This document shows, in pieces, positions 10,093-19,332 of a stretch of 64,000 nt of DNA. A program made the translations under genes and the position numbers. Every line of letters starts with the position of its first letter. Positions within the stretch are counted from its first letter, which is position 1. Origin of the DNA: Narthecium ossifragum (lineage: Eukaryota; Streptophyta; Magnoliopsida; Dioscoreales; Nartheciaceae); NCBI GenBank assembly GCA_963920575.1, contig OY986967.1, positions 3,145,869 through 3,209,868 of the forward strand. Reading direction: 5' to 3'. The notes beneath the pieces were generated by a model that was given only the letters and a program-made list of their open reading frames with translations, did no database searches and had not been told where the DNA came from.

Positions 10093-10326
10093 TTAACAAA
10101 TCACGAAAGCATTTGAATCCTCTTCGACACTCTGGACAAAGTAATGTGTGGTTAAATGAGGTTTGTAGTCCTGGTAGGCCTTCACGAGCTCGGCGATTTG
10201 CTCATTCACATCCTTCTTCTCCTTCTTTTTGGGCTCCTCCTCCTTCTCCTCCTTGGTCGGCCCAACCGAGACAATAACTGGGTGCCAGTGTCTTCCTCAG
10301 CTTCTCCACCACATCCACGGGGTCGA
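10093..10326 (-). pseudogene. HIPP fragment, copy B, with intact C-terminus
   Basis: It reads [12 protein letters not shown], the same one-base shift as copy A, then [12 protein letters not shown], a Glu/Lys-rich linker, [18 protein letters not shown], a [12 protein letters not shown] stretch and the end AFVIC. That ending is typical of HIPPs, although the four-residue box should be C-a-a-X and here begins with F (FVIC), so the prenylated Cys position is lost. The start of the HMA domain and its metal-binding cysteines are absent. The frameshift shared with copy A means the source was already broken before duplication. Confidence 0.65.
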
Positions 10327-10706
10327 CTGCCCCTATTGAGGCGCGATGGAGGACATCCGGCGACGGTGGCGGAGGATTTCGACGGGAAGAGCAATCGAGA
10401 GATGGAGATAGGAGACGATAGGGATTGGGAATGACATTGGAGGATCTCCGGCGACGAAGGAGCTCCGGCGTTGGCGCGTTGGAGGAGATCGGCTATGAGA
10501 GGGATGGAGTAAAGGGACTGGGGAATGGGGATGGGGAAATAATCAGGGGATGAAGGAGAGCTCGGCTCAGCCACGGCTTTAAAAACGGCTAATAATCCAT
10601 GTCATCAATGTAGGCACATTCTGGGCCTTTGGATGGAAATGATTAAATCCCAGCTATCAATAGCACCGTAGTATCCAAAACCACGATAGTACCTAAACAG
10701 AACTCT
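10110..10706 (-). repeat. Right arm of the HIPP inverted repeat (partner 7049-7640)
   Basis: Reverse-complement match of 7049-7600 including the GC-rich leader; see the partner entry. The arms are separated by about 2.5 kb. Confidence 0.8.
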
Positions 10707-10708
10707 CT

Positions 10709-10760
10709 CTTTATAATAAACTACGCTAACTCTAATAATAACACTAATCCTAATCCTAAG
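10709..10760 (+). repeat. Direct repeat flanking YJU2-like copy B (partner 11518-11568)
   Basis: The block 'ataataaactacgctaact' and the following 'ctaatcctaatcctaa' occur here and again at 11518-11568, bracketing the YJU2-like segment. This looks like a footprint of the event that placed or duplicated the segment. Confidence 0.7.
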
Positions 10761-10998
10761 ACAGGAGAAATGTTTCGAGTCATGAAGCTGGGTTAGATTC
10801 AATCTTACTCGAAATAAGATAGACCACTCAAATAAACATCAATCGCCCAGAATTGCCTTGCCATTCAGCCATAGTAGATGTAATAAAGTACTAATCCATA
10901 ACAAAAAAGAAGAGGGGAAATATCCATGACTGGAAAAGAAAATACGACAACTACTCGACTAAGCAGCGGCAAATAGGTCGACGACTCCTACATCAAAC

Positions 10999-11427
10999 CT
11001 ATTCCTCCTCCTCCTCCTCCTCCTCAGGACCGAAAGGGCCGAAATAACCCGTGCCTTCTGATTCAATAACGCCAAATTCGGCTTCCTTTGGACCAACCCT
11101 GATGGTGATCTGGGGCATGCAATTGGTGCAGTTGATGCGGTATCGGCAGTGTGGAGGAATCAACATGCATGACGAAGCCCCCCTGCTAAGGTCCTCCTTG
11201 CGGCAATCGCGGAACACGGTTCCCATGGGCATATTTATGCGGCAGTTGCTGCATTGGATGCCCATCGGTAGGTCGATGATGACCATGTTCTTCAGCTTCC
11301 GCTCTCTCATCAATTCCTTGCATCGCTCAACAACAATCCGCTCCAAGTCATACACCTTTCTCTTCCCCGTCAATCCCTCCGTCGAGGTCTGAAGGCGGAC
11401 GTCCGGCCGCAAAATGTCCAGGCACAA
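10999..11427 (-). CDS. YJU2/CWC16-like short zinc-binding protein, copy B, intact ORF
   Basis: A single-exon ORF of 142 aa. In order it has a basic helix (about 20-45), LPMGIQCSNC (about 53-62), CRKEDLSRG (about 73-82), a second INCTNC pair (about 98-103) followed by QITIRVGP, then FGVIESEGTGYFGPF and an eight-Glu end. The two CxxC pairs and the VESGATRNFEPW-like block match the N-terminal zinc domain of the splicing factor YJU2/CCDC94. Full YJU2 is about twice as long with a coiled coil, so this is a truncated, intronless paralogue. A 'tctatatac' TATA-like box lies about 70 bp upstream (near 11497-11505). It may be expressed or may simply not have decayed yet. Copy A at 6522 has lost the end of this domain. 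Confidence 0.55.
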   Translation of the reverse strand: MCLDILRPDVRLQTSTEGLTGKRKVYDLERIVVERCKELMRERKLKNMVIIDLPMGIQCSNCRINMPMGTVFRDCRKEDLSRGASSCMLIPPHCRYRINCTNCMPQITIRVGPKEAEFGVIESEGTGYFGPFGPEEEEEEEE

Positions 11428-11517
11428 AGGTAATGGCGAGGTTTAGGGTTAGGTCGAGAGAAGCCTTCTAATCCGCCCTCTTCCCTCTTTGTCTCTGTAT
11501 ATAGAGAGATTTTGAGG

Positions 11518-11568
11518 TATATAATAAACTACGCTAACTCTAATAATAACTCTAATCCTAATCCTAAT
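11518..11568 (+). repeat. Direct repeat partner of 10709-10760
   Basis: Second copy of the roughly 50-bp block that brackets YJU2-like copy B. Confidence 0.7.
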
Positions 11569-12109
11569 AGGATAAGAGTCCTAATCCGAGTCCTAATCAG
11601 CTAGATTAGATATCTCGTTTCTCTCCTTTCATCTCTAGAATCCATCTCGGTATCTATCTCATTATTTCTTAATAACATGAATCAACTATTTAGATCCGTA
11701 TTTCTTTGATCTTAATCGGCAACAAAGGATGGAATGACCTTTCGCTCATAGAACAACGAATCCCTTCGCAAGTAGGATATTTTATTTACGCACTTTGGGC
11801 TATATTTACGTAGCTTGGGCCAATTCTGGTATTCGATCTTGTTTTGGGCCCGGGCTTGGGCTAACTAGGATATGTGGACCATAGGTTTAAAAAGAATAAT
11901 GGGGGATAAAATCTCAAGCCATTTGGGAGCTAACTCTCAACCAAAGATATCGAGCCACCGATTTAATTAATGCTCTTCAAAGCTCCAAAATCAATGCTTG
12001 CAAGCTAATAAGGCAAGCGTGAAGCCAAATCTTGATTTGTTTAGAGAAGAGAAGGGAGGTGAAGCCGGCAAATGCTACCCATGATCTTTGGATTTATAGG
12101 GTTGATGTT
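11569..12109. other. Intergenic, nothing recognised
   Basis: AT-rich sequence between the YJU2-like duplicate and the LINE relic. No coding signal. Confidence 0.4.
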
Positions 12110-12430
12110 TCTTTTGGTGTAGCAACAAGGGATGCAGCTGTAGCGGTAGTAGAGTACGATGGCCTAGGAAGATGATGCTCGGCCAAAGGAAAGGTAGTAA
12201 TGACTAGACATAGTTTTGAAGCAGAGGCTATAGCAATTGTGAAAGCCCTGTTTTAGGCCAAGGAGAGATAACACAGCAGGATTATCATTGAATCAGATGC
12301 TCGTGATGTGGTGGAGGTGTTTGAGGGCATCAAGATTTGGCCTAGAGAGATGGAGAATATTGCCAAGCAAGTTCGGAATTTGGTATTGGACTTTGAATCT
12401 GTCGTATTCCTAGCTATTCCTAGATGTTCT
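12110..12430 (+). pseudogene. LINE RNase H-like domain, 5' half, interrupted by a copia element
   Basis: The plus frame begins VDVSFGVATRDAA, then carries MTRHSFEAEAIAIVKAL, IIIESDARDVVEVFEG, WPREMENIAKQVRNLV and FLAIPRC, with a few internal stops. The order AE-AI, then ESDAR, then PR-(S)N--AD is that of RVT_3 RNase H domains in plant LINEs. It stops at the copia LTR (12431) and resumes at 14997 in the same frame after the 5-bp duplication GTTCT. It is a relic without host function. Confidence 0.75.
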
Positions 12431-13152
12431 TGTTAGGAATTCCGGCAGGGATCACACCAAGATGGGAGAGCACCAAAAGAAATAAGGAGAAAAGAGACAC
12501 CAGATTTAACGTGGAAAACCTTCCGACAAATCACCGCAAAGGAAAAACCACAGAAAAGAAAGAATTCATTATATGTGGGAGATTTACAAGCACTCAATCT
12601 CTCAATTCTCATAATAGATTCACTCTTCTCTCTCCCTCTCTACAGAGAACTCTCTCTGTCTGCAGCTTCTCTCAGCCGCCGTACACGCCCTACCTCATAA
12701 GGCCGCCATACACACATATATATGCGTGCCACTAAAGATTCATTAAACCCTAGGCTTAATGCTAATCGTTGATCCAACGCTCAGCTATCATAGCCGTTCC
12801 TTGATTGAGCGAGATCAACTCCCGCTGTTGATCACGCGTCCTTCTCATGAGAACTCACGCCGTCGGATGGAACTTCAGATCACGCGCTCTTCTACAAAAG
12901 CTCACGCCAAGAGATCAAGCCCAAGCCTTGATATGCCAGGTCACATCAAGCATTAAATTGCTAAGCCTTGACATCTCTAGCATTAAATGCAACCCTTGCA
13001 TTTAATGCCAACTAGCCCTACTTGGCATATCTCGCCACTCAGAGCTCCATCACGCGGACGCATGTTCACCGCCTCCCCCGATCGGTCGGGAACGACACCT
13101 ATCTTCTCTTTCTTCTTCTACTTCGCTTCATGGGAGCGACAAAATCCCAACA
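12431..13152 (-). repeat. 3' LTR of the gag-only copia element
   Basis: 722 bp, nearly identical to 14319-14996 apart from an insert of about 37 bp near 13088 and a small one near 12645. High identity indicates a young insertion. It ends at CCCAACA, followed by the internal region that also precedes the LTR at 5272. Confidence 0.9.
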
Positions 13153-13501
13153 AACTCTCCCTCGCGACTCATGAAGAAATCAGAACCCCATCGAGCTCTT
13201 ACTAGCTCGGACTTTGCAACCCATCGTGTCACATTCAAGCCACTGTGCCTCGTGACTCGGCCTCCACATCGAGAAACAATCTTCACTGTTGAAACTCGGA
13301 CTTTGCACCTCCTCTTGTGTTGCGCTTCTTCAAGTCATTGCGCCTCATGACTCTGAAGACTCCATCGACCCCCATCGAACTCTTGATGTCGCAATCAAGA
13401 CTCGGACCTTCATACACTCTGTCGTGCCACCATACGAGCCATCATACCGCATGACTCGGCCTTTCCAATCGCTTCGATCGATCGGAACCCCCATCGTACC
13501 T

Positions 13502-14272
13502 CTAGTACGGAAGCTCCCCCGTAATAACACACACGTCGCTGTCGAGTGTCACTACGTTGTTGCTCTTCTCATCATCCTCCTTGACCTTCCCATTAGCAAG
13601 ATCATCCTTGTACTTCCTGCATCGCCGCTTGATGTGGCCTTCCTTCCCGCAGTAGTAGCAAGTAATTGTCTTTCCTCTGATCCTGCCATCCTTCCCTTTC
13701 CTCTCTACCAAATACGCCTCTGAGACAGGCTCATCTGTCGACCTCTTTCTCAAGGCATTGGAGAGCAGAGCCGCCGTGACTTTCTCTGTCTCTAGGGACT
13801 CCTTCCCATAGAGTAATGTAGTCACCAGGTGCTCATAGGAAGGTGGAAGAGACGCCAAAAGGAGGAGGGCCTTGTCTTTATCATCCACTGTAACCTCCAC
13901 GCTCAACAATTGGGTGATGATCCTATTGAAGGTGTTCAGGTGCTCTATCAGATCTGAACCTTCCTTCATCCTCAAGGTGTACATCTGTTGTTTCAGGAAC
14001 AGTTTGACCACAACCCTGCCGCCTTGTCCTCATTGATGACGTTATACATAACCTCATCTGCTAGGCAGAGCCTGATGGTGCTCACCGCCTTCATCTCAAT
14101 CTCCTCCCAGTCGTCGTCCTTCATGGCCTCGGGCTTCTTTCCCTTCAGGGCCTTGTAGAGACCCTGCTGCACCAGGATATCTTTCACCCGCTGCTGTCAT
14201 AAGCCGAAGTTGCTTTTCCCATCAAATCGCTCAATCTCGAAACGAGAATCTGAGGCCTTCCCCGCCATCACG
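13502..14272 (-). pseudogene. Copia gag polyprotein, broken
   Basis: Minus-strand pieces read, in order: an N-terminal FEIERFDGKSNFGL (about 14220), a stop, VKDILVQQGLYKALKGKKPE with EAMKDDDWEEIEMKA (about 14170-14090), then after a frame break KLFLKQQMYTLRMKEG, HLNTFNRIITQLL, LLASLPPSYEHLV and the zinc knuckle CYYCGKEGHIKRRC (about 13665-13625). This is the UBN2/gag order of Ty1-copia elements. The knuckle is a perfect C-x2-C-x4-H-x4-C. A stop in the first part and a frameshift near 14000 break it. No protease motif follows. Confidence 0.85.
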
Positions 14273-14293
14273 AACTGTTGAACCAATCAACCT

Positions 14294-14318
14294 GGCGAAC
14301 CTGGCTCTTGATACCACT
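14294..14318 (-). promoter_or_regulatory. Primer binding site of the copia element
   Basis: The minus-strand sequence next to the 5' LTR contains TGGTATCAAGAGCC, close to the tRNA-Met complement TGGTATCAGAGC used by plant copia elements. It fixes the element's orientation. Confidence 0.75.
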
Positions 14319-14996
14319 TGTTAGGAATTCCTGCGGGGATCACACCAAGATGGGAGAGCACCAAAAGAAATAAGGAGAAAAGAGACACCAGATTTAACGT
14401 GGAAAACCTTCCGGCAAATCACCGCAAAGGAAAAATCACAGAAAAGAAAGAATTTATTATATGTGGGAGATTTACAAGCACTCAATCTCTCAACTCTCAT
14501 AATAGATCCACTCTTCTCTCTCCCTCTCTACAGAGTCTGTCTGCAGCTTCTCTCAGCCGCCGTACACGCCCTACCTCATAAGGCCGCCATACACACATAT
14601 ATATGCGTGCCACTAAAGATTCATTAAACCCTAGGCTTAATGCTAATCGTTGATCCAACGCTCAGCTATCATAGCCGTTCCTTGATTGAGCGAGATCAAC
14701 TCCCGCTGTTGATCACGCGTCCTTCTCATGAGAACTCACGCCGTCGGATGGAACTTCAGATCACACGCTCTTCTACAAAAGCTCACGCCAAGAGATCAAG
14801 CCCAAGCCTTGATATGCCAGGTCACATCAAGCATTAAATTGCTAAGCCTTGACATCTCTAGCATTAAATGCAACCCTTGCATTTAATGCCAACTAGCCCT
14901 ACTTGGCATATCTCGCCACTGAGAGCTCCATCACGCGGACGCATGTTCACCGCCTCCCCCGATCGGTCGCTTCATGGGAGCGACAAAATCCCAACA
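14319..14996 (-). repeat. 5' LTR of the gag-only copia element
   Basis: 678 bp, matching 12431-13152. On the minus strand a 'catatatatgtg' TATA-like run lies near 14595-14606. Confidence 0.9.
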
Positions 14997-15100
14997 GTTC
15001 TAATGTCATGGCTGACAGAGTTGCAAAGTGGTGCAAAGCTAATGACACTAGTTTTGCTTGGCAACAGAAGAGGGACAGACGCTCTAACTCGTTGTTGTAA
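14997..15100 (+). pseudogene. LINE RNase H-like domain, 3' half
   Basis: It begins with the target duplication GTTCT and reads SNVMADRVAKWCKAND to a stop at 15098. Joined to the left half across the duplication, the frame reads ...IPRC-SNVMADRVAK, the expected PR-xN-xxAD-LAK ending of an RVT_3 domain. The join proves the insertion point. Confidence 0.8.
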
Positions 15101-16679
15101 ATAATGTTTAGCTCTTTGAGCTCGATTCATAAATACAAAAAAAAGCATGAAGCCAAATCTTATCTTCAAGATATAAAGAAAGATGAAGATTTTATTTGCC
15201 ATTATAGTGCATTTATTACCACCTCTTTATCTTTACGCATGGAAATAGCACTCTTCTCAACCCATCAAGTAAAAAAAAGAAGAAAAAAAAGGTGATTTTG
15301 TTCGATATACGCTAAGACGCAAAATTGACGGCTTTATAGTTTACATGTTGCATTTCGTGACAAGTTTCATCAGAACTTAGCAATCAGGGAGTTTGGCAGG
15401 AAGACTGTGTTGTTTATGTACATATCAAACTTGGAAAACAAAACAAAGGCTCCTGGTTCTGATTGATCATCATGATCTCTTGGTTGACACTTGCTCTGTA
15501 CTGCACATAGGAGAAAAAAAATAAAAATACATTAGCATTTTATTCATAATTGAATACAAACAGATGCGATCAAGGATTCACTATATGCAAAAAAAAAAAA
15601 GAACTGAAAGGCTACCTGTGCCCCATATGAGATAAATAAAGAGCTCGGGAAGAATGGATCAAACCTTGAGTGCAGCTTGTGATCTTCACAAATATCATCT
15701 GATTTAAACATGAGTACTGCAGCAATCCAACAATGTGACAAATTAAGAAACCTGCTAGTCATTAATTCCACCATGCATCATATTACTATCATGGAACAGC
15801 AACAAGTAAATAATAAGCACACTTAATTTCTGCTAGCATGATATAAAAGCAGCATATAAGCACTTACAAGGAGCAAGCAAAAAATTGTTTCTAAATTGGG
15901 AAAAAATCTCGTATAAAAGCAATTAAGATGCCAAACAATAGTGGCGCATATAAAGATTCATTCACCTTCTAAATTTAGATGATCTTGAAAAGAACAAAAA
16001 GGCTTTAAACTGAAGAACAAGAATCAACTGGGACTGCTGCTAATCGTAAACTCCAACATCAATTCACATAACTTAAAAGTAGCAAAAAAGAAATAGCCTT
16101 CAACATTAGAGTATTAAGGTGTAAGCACTAAAGATAAGTGAAGATAAACCTTGCTGAACCGAAAAGCTACAGAAGGACATTTATGTTCTAGAAACGTACG
16201 TGAAAGCACCTAAACATGCTAACTAATGCACAGCTTATAAATCCAATACAAGTATGTAGTTTGCTGATACTAAATACCGTGCTATTCTACATCTCCTGAA
16301 GGCCAGCAAACTCCCAAATGCAAGAAGAAAAGCTAAGAGCTAAGAGCAAGGTAAACAGCAATTACATGGACGGCACACAGAAATCCCAGCCCAAAGGTGA
16401 TGCCCAAGTTGAAGATCAAGTATATGAAACTACCAGTGTTTCAGAAATTCCAAAAGCCATTAAAACCAAAATGTAAAAGGTCACACTAAAATCAAATCTT
16501 CAGTGATGAATATCTCAGGACATCCGAGAGAGCAGGATATAAACTAGTTTGTGTACCAAACCTCAAAATCCACACGTCTCTTTCACCATAGAATGCACAA
16601 CCACATCTCTATTCTCTAGACAAAATCAAATAGCAGGAAAAAATCGCCTCAAGGGTCTCAGCACGGTGGAGCGATCTGT
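15101..16679. other. Intergenic, A-rich, no gene recognised
   Basis: Poly-A-like patches (15137-15147, 15270-15292, 15587-15601) follow the LINE relic. The remainder is AT-rich and I can support no coding or RNA feature. Confidence 0.45.
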
Positions 16680-16760
16680 TGCACTATTCATATTATGTTT
16701 TTAGCGACGGAAAATTCCGCCGGTAGAACACCATTGGTATAGCTCCATCTTGTAGTAGTG
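16680..16760. mobile_element. End of a CACTA (En/Spm) DNA transposon
   Basis: The plus strand ends 'cttgtagtagtg', that is CACTACTACAAG on the other strand, the hallmark terminus of CACTA elements. The adjacent 'agcgacggaaaattccgccgg' resembles their subterminal inverted motifs. I did not find the other end in the window, so this is a terminus fragment or half of an element whose partner has decayed. Confidence 0.55.
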
Positions 16761-17094
16761 CAACTACATGTCCATAAGTTTCAAGTTTGAAGCTTAAGCT
16801 ACCCAAAATAATTAGATCACCCAATGTGGTGATATGGAGATTCAAAAATAATGTCAGGCCCATATCCTTATATACATTAAAAAGGTTAATCTAAATCTAT
16901 TAAATATGTCCTGTTAATTTAAATGGTGATAGGCAGAAAACTGTAATATTAAGTTTGGTCCAATCAAGATTCATCCTAGTAATATATATTTCCTATTTAT
17001 GTTTTTGTAATGGACAGACAAAATTAAAGGACTTTCAACTTTTTAAGAATGTTAGACTATATACCTATTAACTTTGCCTCTTCTAACGGCTTAA

Positions 17095-17160
17095 GCTCTT
17101 GGATTGAGTGGTTAGAGTGTCTCACATGGTATCAGAGCAGAGGTCTTGGGTTCAAACCAG
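17095..17160 (+). repeat. tRNA-Met-like retroelement piece (PBS/SINE-like)
   Basis: Contains 'tggtatcagagcagag' followed by GGGTTCAAACC, which matches a B-box (GGTTCRANNCC). This is typical of tRNA-derived retroelement ends in plants. A second 'tggtatcagagcaga' lies in the opposite direction at about 17994-18010, so the two face each other around the F-box gene. No full cloverleaf is seen, so no tRNA gene is called. Confidence 0.45.
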
Positions 17161-17977
17161 CGAGAGAGCAATCATGATCATCGGCAAGATATATGCAATT
17201 CCGTTTGCATCCAACTGTCTCGGAAACACATAACGCATCCCTGCGGATATTTCGAAGCCTCCAAGTCCCAGCCCTTTTTGAAGATCAAAAGTAAAAAAGG
17301 CACAAGACCTAGTAATGACATAAAATAAGTCCTTGAAGAATAGTCCATCTTCACACAACTTGATACTCAGTTTAGTACATTTTATGTCTCCGGCTTTCCA
17401 AAAAGCTAATTTCCTGCATGAGCCATATATTGCTACAACCACATAATCTGCCTTCGCTGAATCAGCTGATAGGAAAATCTTCTGAATTAATTCATCTTGA
17501 GCTGGTATGTTCAAAAACTTATCTAAATCAAATGGTCCTAGAGAAGGAAGTTCGATTGTAGCTTTCCTAAACGGATTTAGCAGATTCACATTCAGGTTGT
17601 GGTCTACCATGGCAACCCAACCGCGGGAACAACTAGCACAATAGCTCCCATGCGTCCCCAAAAATAAAATTATAAATCTTTTGCTTTGATAAGTTGTAGA
17701 ACCTTCGAGTTTTCGTAGTCACATCATCCCCAAGCACTAGCCATGGAAGTTTTTCTTCCGGCGGTAGGTAGTTCTTTATAATTGTTGATGCCCAAGAGTG
17801 ACAGACTCTACCAAATCGGGTATAATCCACGCTGCTTAATCGACTTGTGATGTTTTCGGCTATCTCTTCAGTTGGTGCAACAAAGTCAAGTATATCATCT
17901 GAGTAATGTGTATATTCGAATGAATATGAGTTATCATACATGAATATTGAATCTAAGAAGTAAATTGATGGACCCAA
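17152..17977 (-). pseudogene. F-box protein with DUF295 domain, frameshifted
   Basis: The first frame (17977-17633) has an F-box-like block EEIAENITSRLSSVDYTRFG followed by RVCHSWAS, then LPWLVLGDD and TRRFYNLSKQKIYNFIFGD. The second (from about 17660) continues with SYCASCSRGWVAMVDHNLNV, NLLNPFRKATIELPSLGPF and a short acidic beta-propeller part. The order F-box, LPWL, RFYNL, GW--MVD, LLNPF is that of the large plant F-box/DUF295 (KIB1-like) family, which brings targets to SCF ubiquitin ligases. The frame must shift by one base at about 17655. The C-terminal half of the propeller (family about 380 aa) is missing, ending in the tRNA-like retroelement piece. Flanking opposed tRNA-Met motifs suggest capture by a retroelement. 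Confidence 0.7.
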
Positions 17978-18019
17978 TGTTCAACTTATTGATATCTGCT
18001 CTGATACCATGTTAACTTC

Positions 18020-18484
18020 ATCAACCATCTCAAAATTTTATAGGAAATGATGGGTTTTTATATTATATTAAAGAAGGTTGGAACTGAAACGAGGTTGGAA
18101 TTGAAGAGGGTAATTCTATCCATTTCAAAACCAAAATTCTATGATGCTTTTCAATGAGAAGCTACATTGAAATATTCTTATAGAAAGTAAATACACTGTG
18201 CTGTAAGTACTTACAAATTTTAGCATTATTTTGTATTTTAATATCAAATTAGTTTATGGATTTCTTTAGAATACAATTTTATTAGTAAACTCCCCATATT
18301 CTATTAGCCTAGGTTTTTAAGATAAAAAGTAATTCAACGTGATATCAAAGTGCGCAGAGATAATAATTATTTAATGTCATGTTGATATCTCAAAATTGTT
18401 GGAAAATTGAACTCCCAGAATTGAAGAATTCCTTAAGAATGAATTCCGAAGCTCTCCTGCATTATTTTTATTCAACATTAACTT
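18020..18484. other. Intergenic, nothing recognised
   Basis: AT-rich, no coding signal. Confidence 0.45.
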
Positions 18485-18984
18485 AACTTATACTTTGCCT
18501 TCTTTTCAGATGGAGTCTCCGTAGTTTGGACATGGAAGGGTAGGTGTCTGGTTAACTCCGTTGTTGAAGCCGAGCTATGAGCGATGGAAAGGGGACTGCG
18601 AGAGGCTTTTCGCCGTGGGAGTGCTAAGATCATCTTGGAATCTAACTTGCCGTTGAGAACTGGCTACGTCTCCGGCCGTTTATGCTGGCCTAGGGACTTG
18701 GTTGAGGTTTCTCCATGCAATTTGGAGGATTGTAGCTAAATTCTAGAGCGTTTTTTTCACGCACATATCAAGGGTGTTCAACTCCCTAGCCGATTGCTTG
18801 GATGTCTCCTCTTGATATGATGGCTCTTTGTAACTAGTACCTTGTGGGCTTGAGTTGTAATCCAGCTGGCATTGTAGCCTGGCTGTAAGTGGTGTGTTCG
18901 GCCTCTCCCAGGCTGACCACCGGAATTGAATTCCCCTGTCACACAGCCCCTTGGGCTTAACTAATCACAAAAAAAAAAAAAAAA
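18485..18984 (+). mobile_element. LINE 3' end with poly(A) tail
   Basis: Broken RNase H-like coding remains (VVEAELxAMERGLREAFRRG, then KIILESNLPL, then QLPSRLLGC) are followed by a 3'-UTR and a run of about 16 A at 18968-18983. The 3' end 'ccttgggcttaactaatcac' closely resembles the block before the A-run at 20405-20440 in an FBT-2 intron, so both belong to one LINE or partner SINE family. It is 5' truncated, the usual form of a LINE insertion. Confidence 0.7.
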
Positions 18985-19332
18985 CCTATCTAAGAATCAT
19001 CATACGACTCTCACTCTTGGGTCAGCATATGCAACTAAAAATTCTATTAGCATTGACTCAGATTTTGAGATATACTTCAACAAGAGCTTCATTATCACTC
19101 TTATCTCATCAACTGCTGGATGCCACAAATTATGGGTGGCATAAAAAGTACAAAAAAAAAAGCTCTTCTTGGAGTATATCTCAGAAGGGATGAATTGATC
19201 TGAATAGGGTTCTACGATGGAATAAATTGTTACAATATGTTATATGAATGCAATGTGACAGATGAATTCTCTATAATGGAATAAAAATATTTCTTTCTCA
19301 GCTGTAGTTTCATCTTGAAGCCTTGTGCCTAA
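18985..19332. other. 3' flank of FBT-2, no gene
   Basis: AT-rich. It probably holds the FBT-2 3'-UTR next to its stop codon at 19333; no clear AATAAA signal is visible in the right orientation. Confidence 0.4.

Larger units (their letters stand above)
12431..14996 (-). mobile_element. Copia-type LTR retrotransposon, deletion derivative carrying only gag, TSD GTTCT
   Basis: Two LTRs (12431-13152 and 14319-14996) both run TGTTAGGAATTC...CCCAACA. GTTCT precedes the left LTR and follows the right one, giving an exact 5-bp target duplication. A tRNA-Met-type primer site (TGGTATCAAGAGCC) lies on the minus strand next to the right LTR, so the element is transcribed from right to left. The internal 1.17 kb holds gag only; protease, integrase, reverse transcriptase and RNase H are gone, so it could move only with help from a full element. 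The left LTR has an extra block of about 37 bp near its end ('gggaacgacacctatcttctc' region, 13088-13124). Confidence 0.92.

Noticed and set aside
17095..17160. tRNA gene
   Set aside because: A B-box and tRNA-Met-like motif are present, but no acceptor or anticodon stems can be folded; a retroelement piece is more likely.
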